Source of the DNA: Nostoc sp. NMS9
GTDB taxonomy: Bacteria > Cyanobacteriota > Cyanobacteriia > Cyanobacteriales > Nostocaceae
Length of the DNA: 64,000 nt
Reading direction: 5' to 3'
Assembly (NCBI RefSeq): GCF_017114995.1
Contig: NZ_JABXKL010000032.1
Location: forward strand, 62,001 to 126,000
Shown in pieces: positions 32,075-42,674 of this stretch. A program made the translations under genes and the position numbers. Within the stretch, counting starts at the first letter, position 1. Every line of letters starts with the position of its first letter. The notes below the pieces were generated by a model. The model was not told the DNA's origin, made no database searches, and saw only the letters and a program-made list of their open reading frames with translations.

Positions 32075-32968
32075 TTACAGTAAATCATCCCCAGGAATCA
32101 CGGTAGTGTAAAAAGTATATTTGCGATTAGCCACATAACGGCGGTCTTGTTTAATAATCGCCATAAACTCTCTATGTCCCTCACGGCTACGTCCCACTAA
32201 ACAACCTGCACTGGCAAGACGAATATCATTCTGGGGAAAATCAAAGCCGTAGTGTTGATTCACATAAAAATTATCACCTGTATCAAGCTTGTCGCCAGTT
32301 CGTTTAAAATCTTGGTTGAAATCTCTACAAACTGTTATATCTCCAACTTGCACTAACGCTTCATGAGGCTCTGCTGTGCCGTGAGTACCCACAGCCCAAG
32401 CTTTGTATTGTCCAAACTGAATCCTAGCTGCTCCTTTGGGATTCATCGGATTATAAGTGTAGTACCTCCCTGGTTCTGTAGTCGCTTCCCAGTGATCTAC
32501 GATTTTGGGAACACCATTTACTACTTCAATCACAATCCGCCGATCATTGAATTGATTGGGTGTATCACTATTGAGAGTCCAGTCTCTATTGATACCCTCT
32601 ACATAAACAATGTTGTATTCTTTGGGATTGGTAAATACCTGATAACCTTTGGATAGCATATATTTCACAATCTTACTAGCGATGTCATTGCCTAGTTTTA
32701 AAGGGGGTTTAGGAAGATCATCTATTTTGGTTTCAATTAGTTTCTTGGCTGTGACTGCTCCTAAAAAGCCACTCTCTTCAGTCTTTATTAATTCTTGAAA
32801 CTTTTTGAGCGATATCACAGATACAGGGCCAAATTTACCATCGGCTGGAGGTTCCAGCAAACCTAAGCCGATTAACAATATCTGAATCTGACGAGCCAAG
32901 TCTGCATCTTCTGCGATCGCATCAAACGACCATTTCTCATCTTTTCCCAAGAAATCTTGTAGTTTCAT
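32075..32968 (-). CDS. Peptidoglycan-binding domain protein
   Basis: ARQIQILLIGLGLLEPPADGKFGPVSVISLKKFQEL; C-terminal region unassigned. Confidence 0.65.
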   Translation of the reverse strand: MKLQDFLGKDEKWSFDAIAEDADLARQIQILLIGLGLLEPPADGKFGPVSVISLKKFQELIKTEESGFLGAVTAKKLIETKIDDLPKPPLKLGNDIASKIVKYMLSKGYQVFTNPKEYNIVYVEGINRDWTLNSDTPNQFNDRRIVIEVVNGVPKIVDHWEATTEPGRYYTYNPMNPKGAARIQFGQYKAWAVGTHGTAEPHEALVQVGDITVCRDFNQDFKRTGDKLDTGDNFYVNQHYGFDFPQNDIRLASAGCLVGRSREGHREFMAIIKQDRRYVANRKYTFYTTVIPGDDLL

Positions 32969-33198
32969 TATGCACCTGCTTTCATTTACTGAGTTCTAAG
33001 TATAAACATCATTTTAAAAACTGATGTCGTCTCAAACTATACTCTAACCTGAAATATGATGTCATCTGGAGTCTGCGATCGCACGCACATTGCCTGAATG
33101 CAATCCTTGATACAGGCTACATTATTAATTAACTTAATTTCTCTGCTGCGCGTCCAAGCAGCAAATCGTCGTCAGACATCGCCTCTGTAAAACCCCAA

Positions 33199-36100
33199 AT
33201 GACTAACGAAGAACTGCTGGAAATTATTGAAAAAGCTGCCAAAGACAAGGTAACAGAATTAGACTTTTCTGGCAAAGGCTTAACAACGCTGCCACCGGAA
33301 TTTGGACAACTCACCAACCTGCGATCGCTCAACCTCTACAACAATCAACTGAGCAGTCTGTCACCGGAAATTGGACAACTTACTAACCTGCAATCGCTCA
33401 ACTTCAACCACAATCAACTGAGCAGTCTGCCACCAAAAATTGGACAACTCACTAACCTGCGATTGCTCGACCTCAACAACAATCGACTGAGCAGTCTGCC
33501 ACCAGAATTTGGACAACTCACCAACCTGCAATCCCTCTACCTCAGCAGTAATCAACTGAGCAGTCTGCCACCGGAAATTGGCCAACTCACCAACCTGCAA
33601 ACCCTCCACCTCTTCAGAAATCAACTGAGCAGTCTGCCACCGGAAATTGGCCAACTCACCAACCTGCAATCTCTCGATCTCCGCAGAAATCAACTGAGCA
33701 GTCTGCCACCGAAATTTGGACAACTCACCAACCTGCAATCTCTCTACCTCGAAAACAATCAACTGAGCAGTCTGCCACCGAGATTTGGACAACTCACCAA
33801 CCTGCAAACCCTCTACCTCAGCAGAAATCAACTGAGCAATCTGCCACCAGAATTTGGACAACTCACCAACCTGCAATTTCTCTACCTCGAAAACAATCAA
33901 TTGAGCAGTCTGCCACTGGAAATCAGGCAAATGTCAAACCTGAAAAAGCTGGATCTTCGTAAAAATCCACTCCCCATTCCGCCAGAGATTTTGGGGCCGA
34001 AGGATTTATCCGAAAATCCGGGTGATGTGAGTGAAATTCTCGATTTCTATTTTCGGGTGCAAGACCCAACCGAAACCGAACCTTTCTACGAAGCAAAATT
34101 CTTGATTATTGGCGAAGGAGGAGCCGGTAAAACTTCTTTAGCCAAGAAAATTGCAGATGAAAACTACAAACTCCAGCTAGAAGAGAAATCAACCGCAGGA
34201 ATTGACGTGATCCAGTGGCACTTTACACAACCCAATGGTAAAGATTTTCGCGTCAACATCTGGGATTTTGGCGGTCAGGAAATCTACCATCAAACCCATC
34301 AGTTTTTCCTCAGCAAGCGATCGCTCTATGCCTTAGTTGCTGACACTCGCAAAGAAAACACTGACTTTTACTGGTGGCTAAAGGTTGTCGAACTCTTGAG
34401 CGACAAAAGTCCAGTTTTTATCATCAAAAACGAAAAACAAGACCGTCAGTGCGAAGTCAATGGGGGTCAGTTACGAGGAGAATTCAGCAATCTGGAGAAA
34501 ATACTGGCAACCAATTTAGATACTAATCGCGGTTTAGCAGAGATTAAAGATGCTATTCAGCTATACATCAGCAGGCTTGACCATGTTGGTACACCTCTAC
34601 CAAAACTCTGGGTAAGAGTCAGAGCCGCTCTAGAGAACGATTCCCGAAATTACATCAGCTTTGAAGAATACTGTAACCTTTGCCAAGTCAATAATTTAAC
34701 TGACCGTAAAGACATGAAACGCTTGAGTAGCTATTTACATGACCTCGGCGTTTGCCTCCACTTTCAAGACGATTCTACACTCAAACACCACGTCATCCTC
34801 AAACCGGAATGGGGTACAACTGCCGTCTACAAAGTTTTGGACAGTTATACTGTCAAGCAAAAGCTAGGTTGTTTTACCAAGGAAAACCTCAAAGATATTT
34901 GGAAAAGCGGCGAATATGCAGATATGCGAGATGAACTCCTGCAATTAATGATGCGGTTCAAGCTTTGCTACGAAATTCCTGGCCGCCGTGACACTTATAT
35001 TGCCCCGCAATTGCTTTCTATTGAAAAAGCTGATTATACCTGGGACGATCGCAACAACCTGATCCTGCGCTACACCTATACATTCATGCCCAAAGGCATC
35101 CTCACCCGCTTTATTGTCGAGACGCACCCTTGGATTGAACAGCAAAAACTCGTTTGGAAAAACGGTGTTGTTCTCAACAAAGACCAAACTCGTGCAGAAG
35201 TCATTGAAAACTATAATCAACGGGAAATTAAAATCCGTGTAGCTGGAAACCGCAAAAAAGAATTGATGGCTGTTGTCACCCATGAACTCGAAAAAATCCA
35301 CAACTCTTACGAACGTTTGCAATATCAAACTTTAGTTCCTTGTAACTGCGAAACTTGTAAAAATCTGCCCACCCCTTATTCCTACTCTCTGGAAAAACTC
35401 AACAAACGTTTGAACGCTGGTCGTTACCAAATTGAGTGCGAAAACAGCTATGAAATGGTAGATGTCCGCAGATTAATTGATGATGTCATGTTCCAAAGCT
35501 TTAGAGCAGAGAGAGAACTCAACCCACAGTTTGCACAGTTGCAAAGCGAACTGGAGCAAGAGAGAAACGAATTGTTGACGCATCAGTTACAAGATAGCAA
35601 GCAGCAAGAAAAACGCATCATGAATAGTCAATCTGCAATGGAATTCGAGAAAGAAATTTTTATCTCTTATGCTTGGGGTGGAGAGAGTGAGCAATTTGTC
35701 AATCAACTGGATGAGACTTTACAGGCAAAAGGAATCAAAATCATCCGGGACAAACGCGATTTGGGCTACAAAGGACTAATTAAAGCCTTCATGGAACGGA
35801 TTGGACGCGGTAAATGTGCGATCGCAGTTATTAGTGACAAGTATTTAAAGTCTCCCAATTGTATGTTTGAGCTAGTGCAAATTGCTAAAAATGGAGAATT
35901 TTATGATCGAATTTTCCCTATTGTGTTATCAGATGCCCAAATTTATAAACCGATTGCAAGACTTAAATATATTAAGCATTGGGAAGAAGAAATTAAAGAA
36001 TTAGACGAAGCTATGAAAGAAGTTGGTGCAGCTAATTTACAAGGATTTCGTGAAGAAATTGACCAATACACTGAGATTCGCAACACGATCGCGGAACTGA

Positions 36101-36201
36101 CTAACCTGCTAAAAGATATGAACACGCTCACCCCTGATATTCACAGCGAATCAGACTTTGAGTCATTGCTGAATGCGATCGCACGCCGTTTAGATGAGTA
36201 A
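33199..36201 (+). CDS. LRR-Roc-COR (ROCO) protein with C-terminal TIR domain
   Basis: About 10 LRRs NQLSSLPPEIGQLTNLQ; Roc GTPase EAKFLIIGEGGAGKTSLAKK, NIWDFGGQEIYHQTHQFFL; TIR EIFISYAWGGESEQFVNQLDETL...SPNCMFELVQIAKNG. Confidence 0.94.
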   Translation: MTNEELLEIIEKAAKDKVTELDFSGKGLTTLPPEFGQLTNLRSLNLYNNQLSSLSPEIGQLTNLQSLNFNHNQLSSLPPKIGQLTNLRLLDLNNNRLSSLPPEFGQLTNLQSLYLSSNQLSSLPPEIGQLTNLQTLHLFRNQLSSLPPEIGQLTNLQSLDLRRNQLSSLPPKFGQLTNLQSLYLENNQLSSLPPRFGQLTNLQTLYLSRNQLSNLPPEFGQLTNLQFLYLENNQLSSLPLEIRQMSNLKKLDLRKNPLPIPPEILGPKDLSENPGDVSEILDFYFRVQDPTETEPFYEAKFLIIGEGGAGKTSLAKKIADENYKLQLEEKSTAGIDVIQWHFTQPNGKDFRVNIWDFGGQEIYHQTHQFFLSKRSLYALVADTRKENTDFYWWLKVVELLSDKSPVFIIKNEKQDRQCEVNGGQLRGEFSNLEKILATNLDTNRGLAEIKDAIQLYISRLDHVGTPLPKLWVRVRAALENDSRNYISFEEYCNLCQVNNLTDRKDMKRLSSYLHDLGVCLHFQDDSTLKHHVILKPEWGTTAVYKVLDSYTVKQKLGCFTKENLKDIWKSGEYADMRDELLQLMMRFKLCYEIPGRRDTYIAPQLLSIEKADYTWDDRNNLILRYTYTFMPKGILTRFIVETHPWIEQQKLVWKNGVVLNKDQTRAEVIENYNQREIKIRVAGNRKKELMAVVTHELEKIHNSYERLQYQTLVPCNCETCKNLPTPYSYSLEKLNKRLNAGRYQIECENSYEMVDVRRLIDDVMFQSFRAERELNPQFAQLQSELEQERNELLTHQLQDSKQQEKRIMNSQSAMEFEKEIFISYAWGGESEQFVNQLDETLQAKGIKIIRDKRDLGYKGLIKAFMERIGRGKCAIAVISDKYLKSPNCMFELVQIAKNGEFYDRIFPIVLSDAQIYKPIARLKYIKHWEEEIKELDEAMKEVGAANLQGFREEIDQYTEIRNTIAELTNLLKDMNTLTPDIHSESDFESLLNAIARRLDE

Positions 36202-36322
36202 AAATAACCCATTGGTTGAGCTTAGAGGTTGAGCAATGTCTCCGATGAGCTAGACCTACGCCCTTTTAGCTCGACAATTTGTATTCTGAGGTGCAAGCTT
36301 TAAGTTCAGAATTAGAATGATG

Positions 36323-36480
36323 AGGGTTAAAGGCGCAACTTTGAGGATAAAAAGCGCAACTTCGAGGGTTAAAGGTGCAACTTCGAGGATTAAAGGCTCA
36401 ACTTCGAGGGTTAAAAGTGCAATTTCGAGGATAAAAAGCGCAGTTTCGAGGATTAAAGGTGCAACTTCGAGGGTTAAAGG
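36323..36480. repeat. 21-bp tandem repeat array (core about 7.5 units)
   Basis: agggttaaaggtgcaacttcg / aggataaaaagcgcaacttcg units; period 21. Confidence 0.93.
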
Positions 36481-36484
36481 TCAA

Positions 36485-36646
36485 GCGATCGCCTTTTTAA
36501 CTGGACAATTGGTGTTCAAAGGTGCAACTTACGAGTTCTGAGGCGCAATGATGAAGCTTTGAAGGCGATCGCTCGCCTTTTTAACTGGACAATTGGTGTT
36601 CAAAGGTGCAACTTCCGAGTTCAAAGGCGCAATGATGAAGCTTTGA
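36485..36646. repeat. Two ~80-bp composite repeats adjoining the 21-bp array
   Basis: gcgatcgc..ctttttaactggacaattggtgttcaaaggtgcaactt[a/c]cgagttc..aggcgcaatgatgaagctttga at 36485-36562 and 36565-36646. Confidence 0.9.
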
Positions 36647-36714
36647 GGTGCAGCGATCGCATCATTAACAACAGGCGATCGCACATCGTTGAGATGAATA
36701 AGACTGAGAATATT

Positions 36715-38355
36715 TTACCCACCAAATAAACGTTTCCAGATTCCCACTCCCAGTTTTGCAATCCCTTGCTTTAGCTTCCCTTGAGTCAACAGCCCAATCC
36801 CCAGGTTATAGTGAGCGGATGCATAGTTTGGGTCGATTTGCAGAGCTTGTTGGTAGGCGGCAATCGCTTCTTCCAACTTCCCTTGATGGTACAGCGCTAT
36901 CCCCAAGTTATTGTAAGCGTTTGCCAAGTTTGGGTCGATTTGCAGAGCTGTTTGGTAGGCGGTGATCGCTTCAGAGAACTTCCCTTGATTTTTCAGCGCT
37001 ATCCCCAGGTTATAGTGAGCAATTGCAAAGTTTGGGTCGATTTGCAAAGCTCTTTGGTAGGCGGTGATCGCTTCAGAGAACTTCCCTTGACCATACAGCG
37101 CTAACCCCAAGTTATTATGAGCGTTTGCCAAGTTTGGGTCGATTTGCAGGGCTTTTTGGTAGGCGGCAATCGCTTCTTTGAGCTTCCGTTGATCGTACAG
37201 CGCAATCCCCAGGTTATGGTAAGCGTCTACATAGTTTGGGTCGATTTGCAGGGCTTGGCGATACGCGGTGATCGCTTCCTCTTGCTTTCCTTGACCGTAC
37301 AGCATAATCCCCAGGAAATAGTGAGCGTCTGCATAGTTTGGGTCGATTTGCAGGGCTTTTTGGAAGGCGGCGATCGCTTTTTTGTGCTTACCTTGTAGAC
37401 TCAGCACTAACCCCAGGTTAAAGTGAGCTATTGCATCGTTTGGGTCGAGGTGCAAGGCTTTTTGGAAAGCGGCGATTGCTTCTTCATACTTGCCTTGTAG
37501 AGCTAGCGCTGACCCCAGGTTATAGTGAGCGTTTACACAGTTTGAGTCGAGGTGCAGGGCTTGGCGATACATGGCGATTGCTTCCTCTTGCTTGCCTTGG
37601 TCTTTCAAGGCAATCCCCAGATTATTGTGAGCTCTTGCATAGTTTGGGTCGATTTGCAGGGCTTTTTGGTAGGCGGCAATCGCTTCAGAGAACTTCCCTT
37701 GATCGGACAGCGTAATCCCCAGTGCATTATGAGCATATACAGAGTTTGGGTGAAGGCTTAGGGCTTCTTTGTATTTGAGGGCTGCTTCCTCTAAGTTTTT
37801 AGCTTCGCGCAAATGATCGGCTTCGTTGATCAGGCTTGTGACTCGATATTGAGATTCTTCCAGTTCTTGGGTTGTTTGCTTGGGGGGTGAGGAATTGGAG
37901 TTTGCAATTAATCGTACTGCCTCCCTAATTCCCTTAACAACTTCTAAGAATGCCTCGTCTCGATCATTCCAGCTTTTTATCGGTTTGCGATTACTAGGCA
38001 GTGGAGACAGTTCATTAATGGGAGGAGTTTCCCAATCCGCATAGCGTAGCAACACTGGGATAACACGAGCCTTGTTAGTTGCATTCTGTTCTAACGCTCG
38101 TGTAACTTCAACTGTCCAGTGATAATCAGAATTCATGAAATCAGAACTGATTAGTAGTAGGATAAGTCCAGCCTGGTTTAAATGCTCATCTATTTCGCCT
38201 TTGATTTCTTGCCCAGCGACGATTTTGCGATCGTTCCAACTTGTAATAATGTTTTCCCGACGCAAAGACGCTAAATGCTTCTCTAACTCTTGGCGCAGTT
38301 CTTCATCTTTTTGGTGGTAAGAAATAAAAACTTCAATAGACTTGATTGAGGGCAT
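36715..38355 (-). CDS. TIR domain + TPR repeat protein
   Basis: TIR: IEVFISYHQKDEELRQELEKHL...SSDFMNSDYHWTVEVTRALE; then ~10 TPRs YNLGIALYxQGKxEEAIAAYQKALQIDPNYA. Confidence 0.94.
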   Translation of the reverse strand: MPSIKSIEVFISYHQKDEELRQELEKHLASLRRENIITSWNDRKIVAGQEIKGEIDEHLNQAGLILLLISSDFMNSDYHWTVEVTRALEQNATNKARVIPVLLRYADWETPPINELSPLPSNRKPIKSWNDRDEAFLEVVKGIREAVRLIANSNSSPPKQTTQELEESQYRVTSLINEADHLREAKNLEEAALKYKEALSLHPNSVYAHNALGITLSDQGKFSEAIAAYQKALQIDPNYARAHNNLGIALKDQGKQEEAIAMYRQALHLDSNCVNAHYNLGSALALQGKYEEAIAAFQKALHLDPNDAIAHFNLGLVLSLQGKHKKAIAAFQKALQIDPNYADAHYFLGIMLYGQGKQEEAITAYRQALQIDPNYVDAYHNLGIALYDQRKLKEAIAAYQKALQIDPNLANAHNNLGLALYGQGKFSEAITAYQRALQIDPNFAIAHYNLGIALKNQGKFSEAITAYQTALQIDPNLANAYNNLGIALYHQGKLEEAIAAYQQALQIDPNYASAHYNLGIGLLTQGKLKQGIAKLGVGIWKRLFGG

Positions 38356-38384
38356 GGCGATACTGTCGCTGTTTTAAAATATAA

Positions 38385-39125
38385 CTACAAAAGTTTTTGC
38401 TCGGATTCCTCAAGCTGCTGCTCTAATCTATTTTGTTCTGTTTGGGCTTCCTGAATTTGCACTTCTAGTTTCCACTTTATAGATACATCAGTTTCAATGG
38501 CGTATGCTTGGCGCAGCCGACCTAATTTTGTGCTAGCCAGGTCATACTGTTGTTGTAGTGAATCCCGTTCTTGCTCTAATCGGCGGCGCTGGCGTTCAGT
38601 TAAACCCCCACTCGTTGTAGGAGGGTTAGAAGTCGCAGGTGTAGTAGTTCCAGAAGCAGTTGAGGAGGGTTTAGATTTAGCAATATCTTCCACTACTCTA
38701 CGAATCCCTTGAGCGACATTTAAAAAAGCCTCATCTTGGTCTTGCCAGGTTGTAATCGGTTTAGCATTTTTGGGAAGTGCTTGTAGTTTACCAAAAGGCG
38801 CATCATTCCAGTCTGAGGGCTTGAGAATAATGGGAATTACACGAGCTTCCTGCGTTTCATGTCGTTCCATTGCTTGTGTCATTTCTATGTCGTAACAATA
38901 ATCTGAAGCCAGAAAGTCAGCACTCACTAGCAGCAGAATGATATCTGCAACTTCAAGATTTTCATCGATGGCATTTGCCCATTCACTGCCGGGACTGATT
39001 TCGCGATCGTGCCAAGCTTCAATAACTCCTTGACGTTTCATCATGCTCAGATGAGTTGCTAATTTGTCACGCAAAACTTCATCTTCGTGGGCATAGGAAA
39101 AAAATACTTTAACTGCATTAGACAT
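38385..39125 (-). CDS. TIR domain + C-terminal coiled-coil protein
   Basis: VKVFFSYAHEDEVLRDKLATHLSMMKRQG...SADFLASDYCYDIEMTQAMER; C-term LTERQRRRLEQERDSLQQQYDLASTKLGRLRQAYAIETDVSIKWKLE. Confidence 0.93.
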   Translation of the reverse strand: MSNAVKVFFSYAHEDEVLRDKLATHLSMMKRQGVIEAWHDREISPGSEWANAIDENLEVADIILLLVSADFLASDYCYDIEMTQAMERHETQEARVIPIILKPSDWNDAPFGKLQALPKNAKPITTWQDQDEAFLNVAQGIRRVVEDIAKSKPSSTASGTTTPATSNPPTTSGGLTERQRRRLEQERDSLQQQYDLASTKLGRLRQAYAIETDVSIKWKLEVQIQEAQTEQNRLEQQLEESEQKLL

Positions 39126-39519
39126 ATTTTTGAATCTACTTGATTAAATAGCTGTATAAGAGTATGTAAGTTAATTTTCCCAAAATAAAAGCCCAAACGG
39201 AGAATATTTATTTAACGTGAGTCTCCAACGGCTTATATTATGTCTGTCTAATACTATTTCTTTGTGAGGCTGCGCCAAACCCTCTTAACTTCTTCTTTCT
39301 TTCTTTCTTTCTTTGTGTCCTTTGTGTCCTTTGCGTCCTTTGCGGTTCGTTTTTTTTTCTTGTATTTAAGTATGGTTTAGCGCATCTTCATACAGAATTG
39401 GTATAATCAGCCTAATAAAAAGACCTCTCCCTGGTTTTACTAAGCAAAATCTGTCCCTCCGATGCGGAGAGGGACAGACTTGAACAAAAATTCAAGGTAT
39501 GAAGAGGTTTGATAACTAA

Positions 39520-41268
39520 TTATTTGATTTGGGAATGTGCATCTTGTCCATCCCAACAGACTAAGGTAGGTGTTGCTATGCTTTTAGTCTGGTAGGCGTT
39601 TTTGACACCAACCCAGTTACTAGCAATTGGCATTCGCCAACCGGTTCCAAAGGCGCGATCGGTGATTTTCAAGCCGGGGGGTGCTTGTCGCCGCTTAAAT
39701 TCAGCCCGCGCCACCATTTGAATTACTCTGTCTACAATCACCGCATCGTGACCGGCTGCAACAATTTGCGCTGCTGATTGGTGATTGTGAATCAGGCGTT
39801 GCAAAATATCGTCCAAAATTTCGTAAGGCGGTAGAGAGTCTTGATCTACTTGGCCTGGTTTGAGTTCGGCGCTGGGTGCTTTAGTCAAAACGTTTTGCGG
39901 GATGATTTCATTATTGCGATTTAACCATTGGCAAAGTGAATACACACGGGTTTTAGGAACATCTGCAATCACTGCTAACCCGCCATTCATATCGCCGTAG
40001 AGTGTACAGTAACCAACTGCCATTTCTGACTTGTTACCAGTAGATAAAAGCAGATAGCCAAATTTATTAGCGATCGCCATTAATAAATTACCGCGAATCC
40101 GAGACTGTATATTCTCTTCAGCCAGTCCAAACTCAGTACCCGCAAACAAATCATCTAATGTTTGATCGAAGCCTTGCATTAACTCGCCAATTGGTAAAAG
40201 ATTAGTCTTAATCCCCAAATTTTCGGCTAACGCCACAGCATCACTGATGGAATGCTCGGAACTGTAAGGGGAAGGCATGAGAACACCAAGGACATTTTCT
40301 TTACCAAGTGCAGCGGTTGCGATCGCAGCTACTATTGCAGAGTCAATCCCGCCACTTAAACCCAACACTACTTTAGAAAAGCGACACTTGCGGGCGTAAT
40401 CTCGCACTCCCAAAACCAACGCTTGCCAAATTTCTTCATCTTCCGATTCATACATCGGTGCTATAGAACCCAACTGCAAATCACGTTGCGCCTCGTCAAA
40501 TTCTACTATTAATAAATCAGTATCAAAACCACGGGCGCGACACATAATTTCACCTTGACGATTCAAGGCAAAACTACGCCCATCAAAAATTAGATCGTCA
40601 TTTCCCCCAACCTGATTAGCGTAAATCATCGGTTGTTGAAAACGCACTGCACTATGCCTGAGCATGATTTCGCGGAACTGTTGCTTACCAGCTGTGTAGG
40701 GCGAAGCAGACAAATTTACAGTCAAATCTACACCCAAAATTGCTAAGTCAGCAATCGGATTCACTGTATAACTACGTTTGCCCCAAAATTCCTCATCGTT
40801 CCATAAATCTTCGCAAATGGTTACGCCAATATGGATATCATCGAGAGTGAAATAATTAGCTTGCAAGCCTTCTTCAAAATAGCGACGTTCGTCAAAGACA
40901 TCGTAAGTAGGCAAAAGTCGCTTGTGAAAAACTTGCTTAACCTTGCCATTCTCTAACAAAGCTATGCTGTTAAATAATGTTTTACCGCCACTAATATGTG
41001 CTTTGAGGTTCGGTTCAACAGTTCCTACCAACACAGCTAAATTTGGTGGTAAATCCTGAGCCAAGCTTTGTAAAGTGATGCCCATCGCTTCCACAAAACT
41101 AGGATTTAGTAATAAATCTCTTGGTGGATAGCCACACAAAGAAAGTTCTGGTGTCAACAACAAACGCGCACCGCTAGATGCTGCTCGTTGTGCCGCTTCC
41201 AGGATTTTTTGGGCATTTAAAAGCAAATCACCGATAGTAGGATTAATTTGAGCGATCGCAATTTTCAT
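39520..41268 (-). CDS. nadE: Glutamine-dependent NAD+ synthetase
   Basis: Nitrilase domain plus LGLSGGIDSAIVAAIA and RIRGNLLMAIANKFGYLLLSTGNKSEMAVGY. Confidence 0.96.
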   Translation of the reverse strand: MKIAIAQINPTIGDLLLNAQKILEAAQRAASSGARLLLTPELSLCGYPPRDLLLNPSFVEAMGITLQSLAQDLPPNLAVLVGTVEPNLKAHISGGKTLFNSIALLENGKVKQVFHKRLLPTYDVFDERRYFEEGLQANYFTLDDIHIGVTICEDLWNDEEFWGKRSYTVNPIADLAILGVDLTVNLSASPYTAGKQQFREIMLRHSAVRFQQPMIYANQVGGNDDLIFDGRSFALNRQGEIMCRARGFDTDLLIVEFDEAQRDLQLGSIAPMYESEDEEIWQALVLGVRDYARKCRFSKVVLGLSGGIDSAIVAAIATAALGKENVLGVLMPSPYSSEHSISDAVALAENLGIKTNLLPIGELMQGFDQTLDDLFAGTEFGLAEENIQSRIRGNLLMAIANKFGYLLLSTGNKSEMAVGYCTLYGDMNGGLAVIADVPKTRVYSLCQWLNRNNEIIPQNVLTKAPSAELKPGQVDQDSLPPYEILDDILQRLIHNHQSAAQIVAAGHDAVIVDRVIQMVARAEFKRRQAPPGLKITDRAFGTGWRMPIASNWVGVKNAYQTKSIATPTLVCWDGQDAHSQIK

Positions 41269-41363
41269 TTTTGGTTAGTTAGGAGTTAGGAGCTAGGAGT
41301 TAGGAGTTAAGAGTAAAAACTAATTGTTTTGACTTTTAACTTTCAACTCTATGTAGCAGTTCA

Positions 41364-42110
41364 TTAAATAAACACTAAAGGTTTATCCTTTAAGGGAGCA
41401 AAAGCTTCGGCGTCAAACTTATACAAACTAGCTGGACGACCAGCACCCCGTGATACCTTAATTCCGGTATCGCATAAAAAACCTAACTTGAGTAGACGCG
41501 CTCGAAAATTAGAATAATCGGAAAAGTTATCACCTAAAACTGTGGCGTATAACTGATATAAATCATTCAAGGTGAACATTTCTGGCAAGACTTCAAAAGC
41601 CACTGGGCTATACTCTAATTTATTTCGTAACCGCCTATGTCCATAAGCCAGAATTTCGTTATGGTCAAAAGCTAATTGCGGCACTTGTTTGACTGGATAC
41701 CAAGCTATGCCAGTCATGCGATCGGCAATCAATTCGGCCTCTTCAAATCGCACTAGGGCAAAGTAACTAACTGATAGATAACGCACACCATAACTATCGG
41801 TTGCTTCCCGTGGATCGCGATTCGGCCCGCCAAATGTATACAGTTGTTCTAAATAGAGATTGTTGACCTTAATTTTCTCCGCCATAATGCGATAGGCGGC
41901 ATCTTCTAAAGACTCTCCTGGACGTACCAAAGTACCGGGAAGACTCCAATGATTTAAAAATGGTTCTTGCTGTCGCATTACTAGTAGAACTAACAGCCGA
42001 TTTTGTACAGTATCTACAGAAAAAATTACATTATCAACACCAACCTTGAAATCGGCCAAAGGTTGTTGGTTTAACGGAGTTGGTATCTTTTTTTGTGAAC
42101 GTCCTGGCAT
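41364..42110 (-). CDS. nrtR: NUDIX + winged-helix protein, NrtR-type NAD regulator
   Basis: WSLPGTLVRPGESLEDAAYRIMAEKI; C-terminal wHTH RARLLKLGFLCDTGIKVSRGAGRPASLYKF; within NAD operon. Confidence 0.8.
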   Translation of the reverse strand: MPGRSQKKIPTPLNQQPLADFKVGVDNVIFSVDTVQNRLLVLLVMRQQEPFLNHWSLPGTLVRPGESLEDAAYRIMAEKIKVNNLYLEQLYTFGGPNRDPREATDSYGVRYLSVSYFALVRFEEAELIADRMTGIAWYPVKQVPQLAFDHNEILAYGHRRLRNKLEYSPVAFEVLPEMFTLNDLYQLYATVLGDNFSDYSNFRARLLKLGFLCDTGIKVSRGAGRPASLYKFDAEAFAPLKDKPLVFI

Positions 42111-42673
42111 TCGTACAAATGCTCTCGATTAATATAGGCAACTACAGGGGCTGTGAGGGCTTGGGGATCTCCATGTTCGCGGTACGCTGTTGAGGAAACA
42201 TCTAGACCGGTCAGACTAGCGATCGCAATTTTCCCTCCCAGCTTTTGCACTACCTCTGAACTAGACTCATCTATTGCATATCCCGGTCGCGGTACAATCA
42301 GTAGTTGCACTTCCTGTAACAAATCTTCAATGCGATACCAACGTGGTAGCTGACTGAGTAAATCTGAACCAATAATCAACGTCAATTCAGTGTCTTCACC
42401 CCAAATAAGCTTTGCTTTTTCCACTGTTTCCAGTGTTCTGAAGCTGCTTAATTCTTGTTCCAAAGCAATATTGTGCCGTGGCGCGTCTATATCCGCAATT
42501 AACAGTCGCAACATTGCCGCCCGATGTTCTAAAAGTGTTTGATGAGACTTAAATGGATTATCCGCAGCCCAAACCGCTACCCAATCATAACGCTCAGACA
42601 ACCAACTCAGAATTTTTTGATGTCCCGCAGTTGGTGGATCGGCACTAGTACCAAACAAAGCAATTCTCATCAT
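42071..42673 (-). CDS. nadD: Nicotinate-nucleotide adenylyltransferase
   Basis: MRIALFGTSADPPTAGHQKILSWL; LIIGSDLLSQLPRWYRIEDLL; SSTAYREHGD. Confidence 0.92.
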   Translation of the reverse strand: MMRIALFGTSADPPTAGHQKILSWLSERYDWVAVWAADNPFKSHQTLLEHRAAMLRLLIADIDAPRHNIALEQELSSFRTLETVEKAKLIWGEDTELTLIIGSDLLSQLPRWYRIEDLLQEVQLLIVPRPGYAIDESSSEVVQKLGGKIAIASLTGLDVSSTAYREHGDPQALTAPVVAYINREHLYECQDVHKKRYQLR

Positions 42674-42674
42674 C

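Noticed and set aside
33361-33930. Minus-strand 189-aa repetitive ORF
   Set aside because: Antisense shadow of the LRR repeats of the ROCO gene.
36756-37761. Plus-strand ORFs opposite the TIR-TPR gene
   Set aside because: Antisense shadows of 34-aa TPR repeats.
39295-39350. ttctttctttctttctttgtgtcctttgtgtcctttgcgtcctttgcgg
   Set aside because: Low-complexity sequence common in these genomes; no specific function supported.
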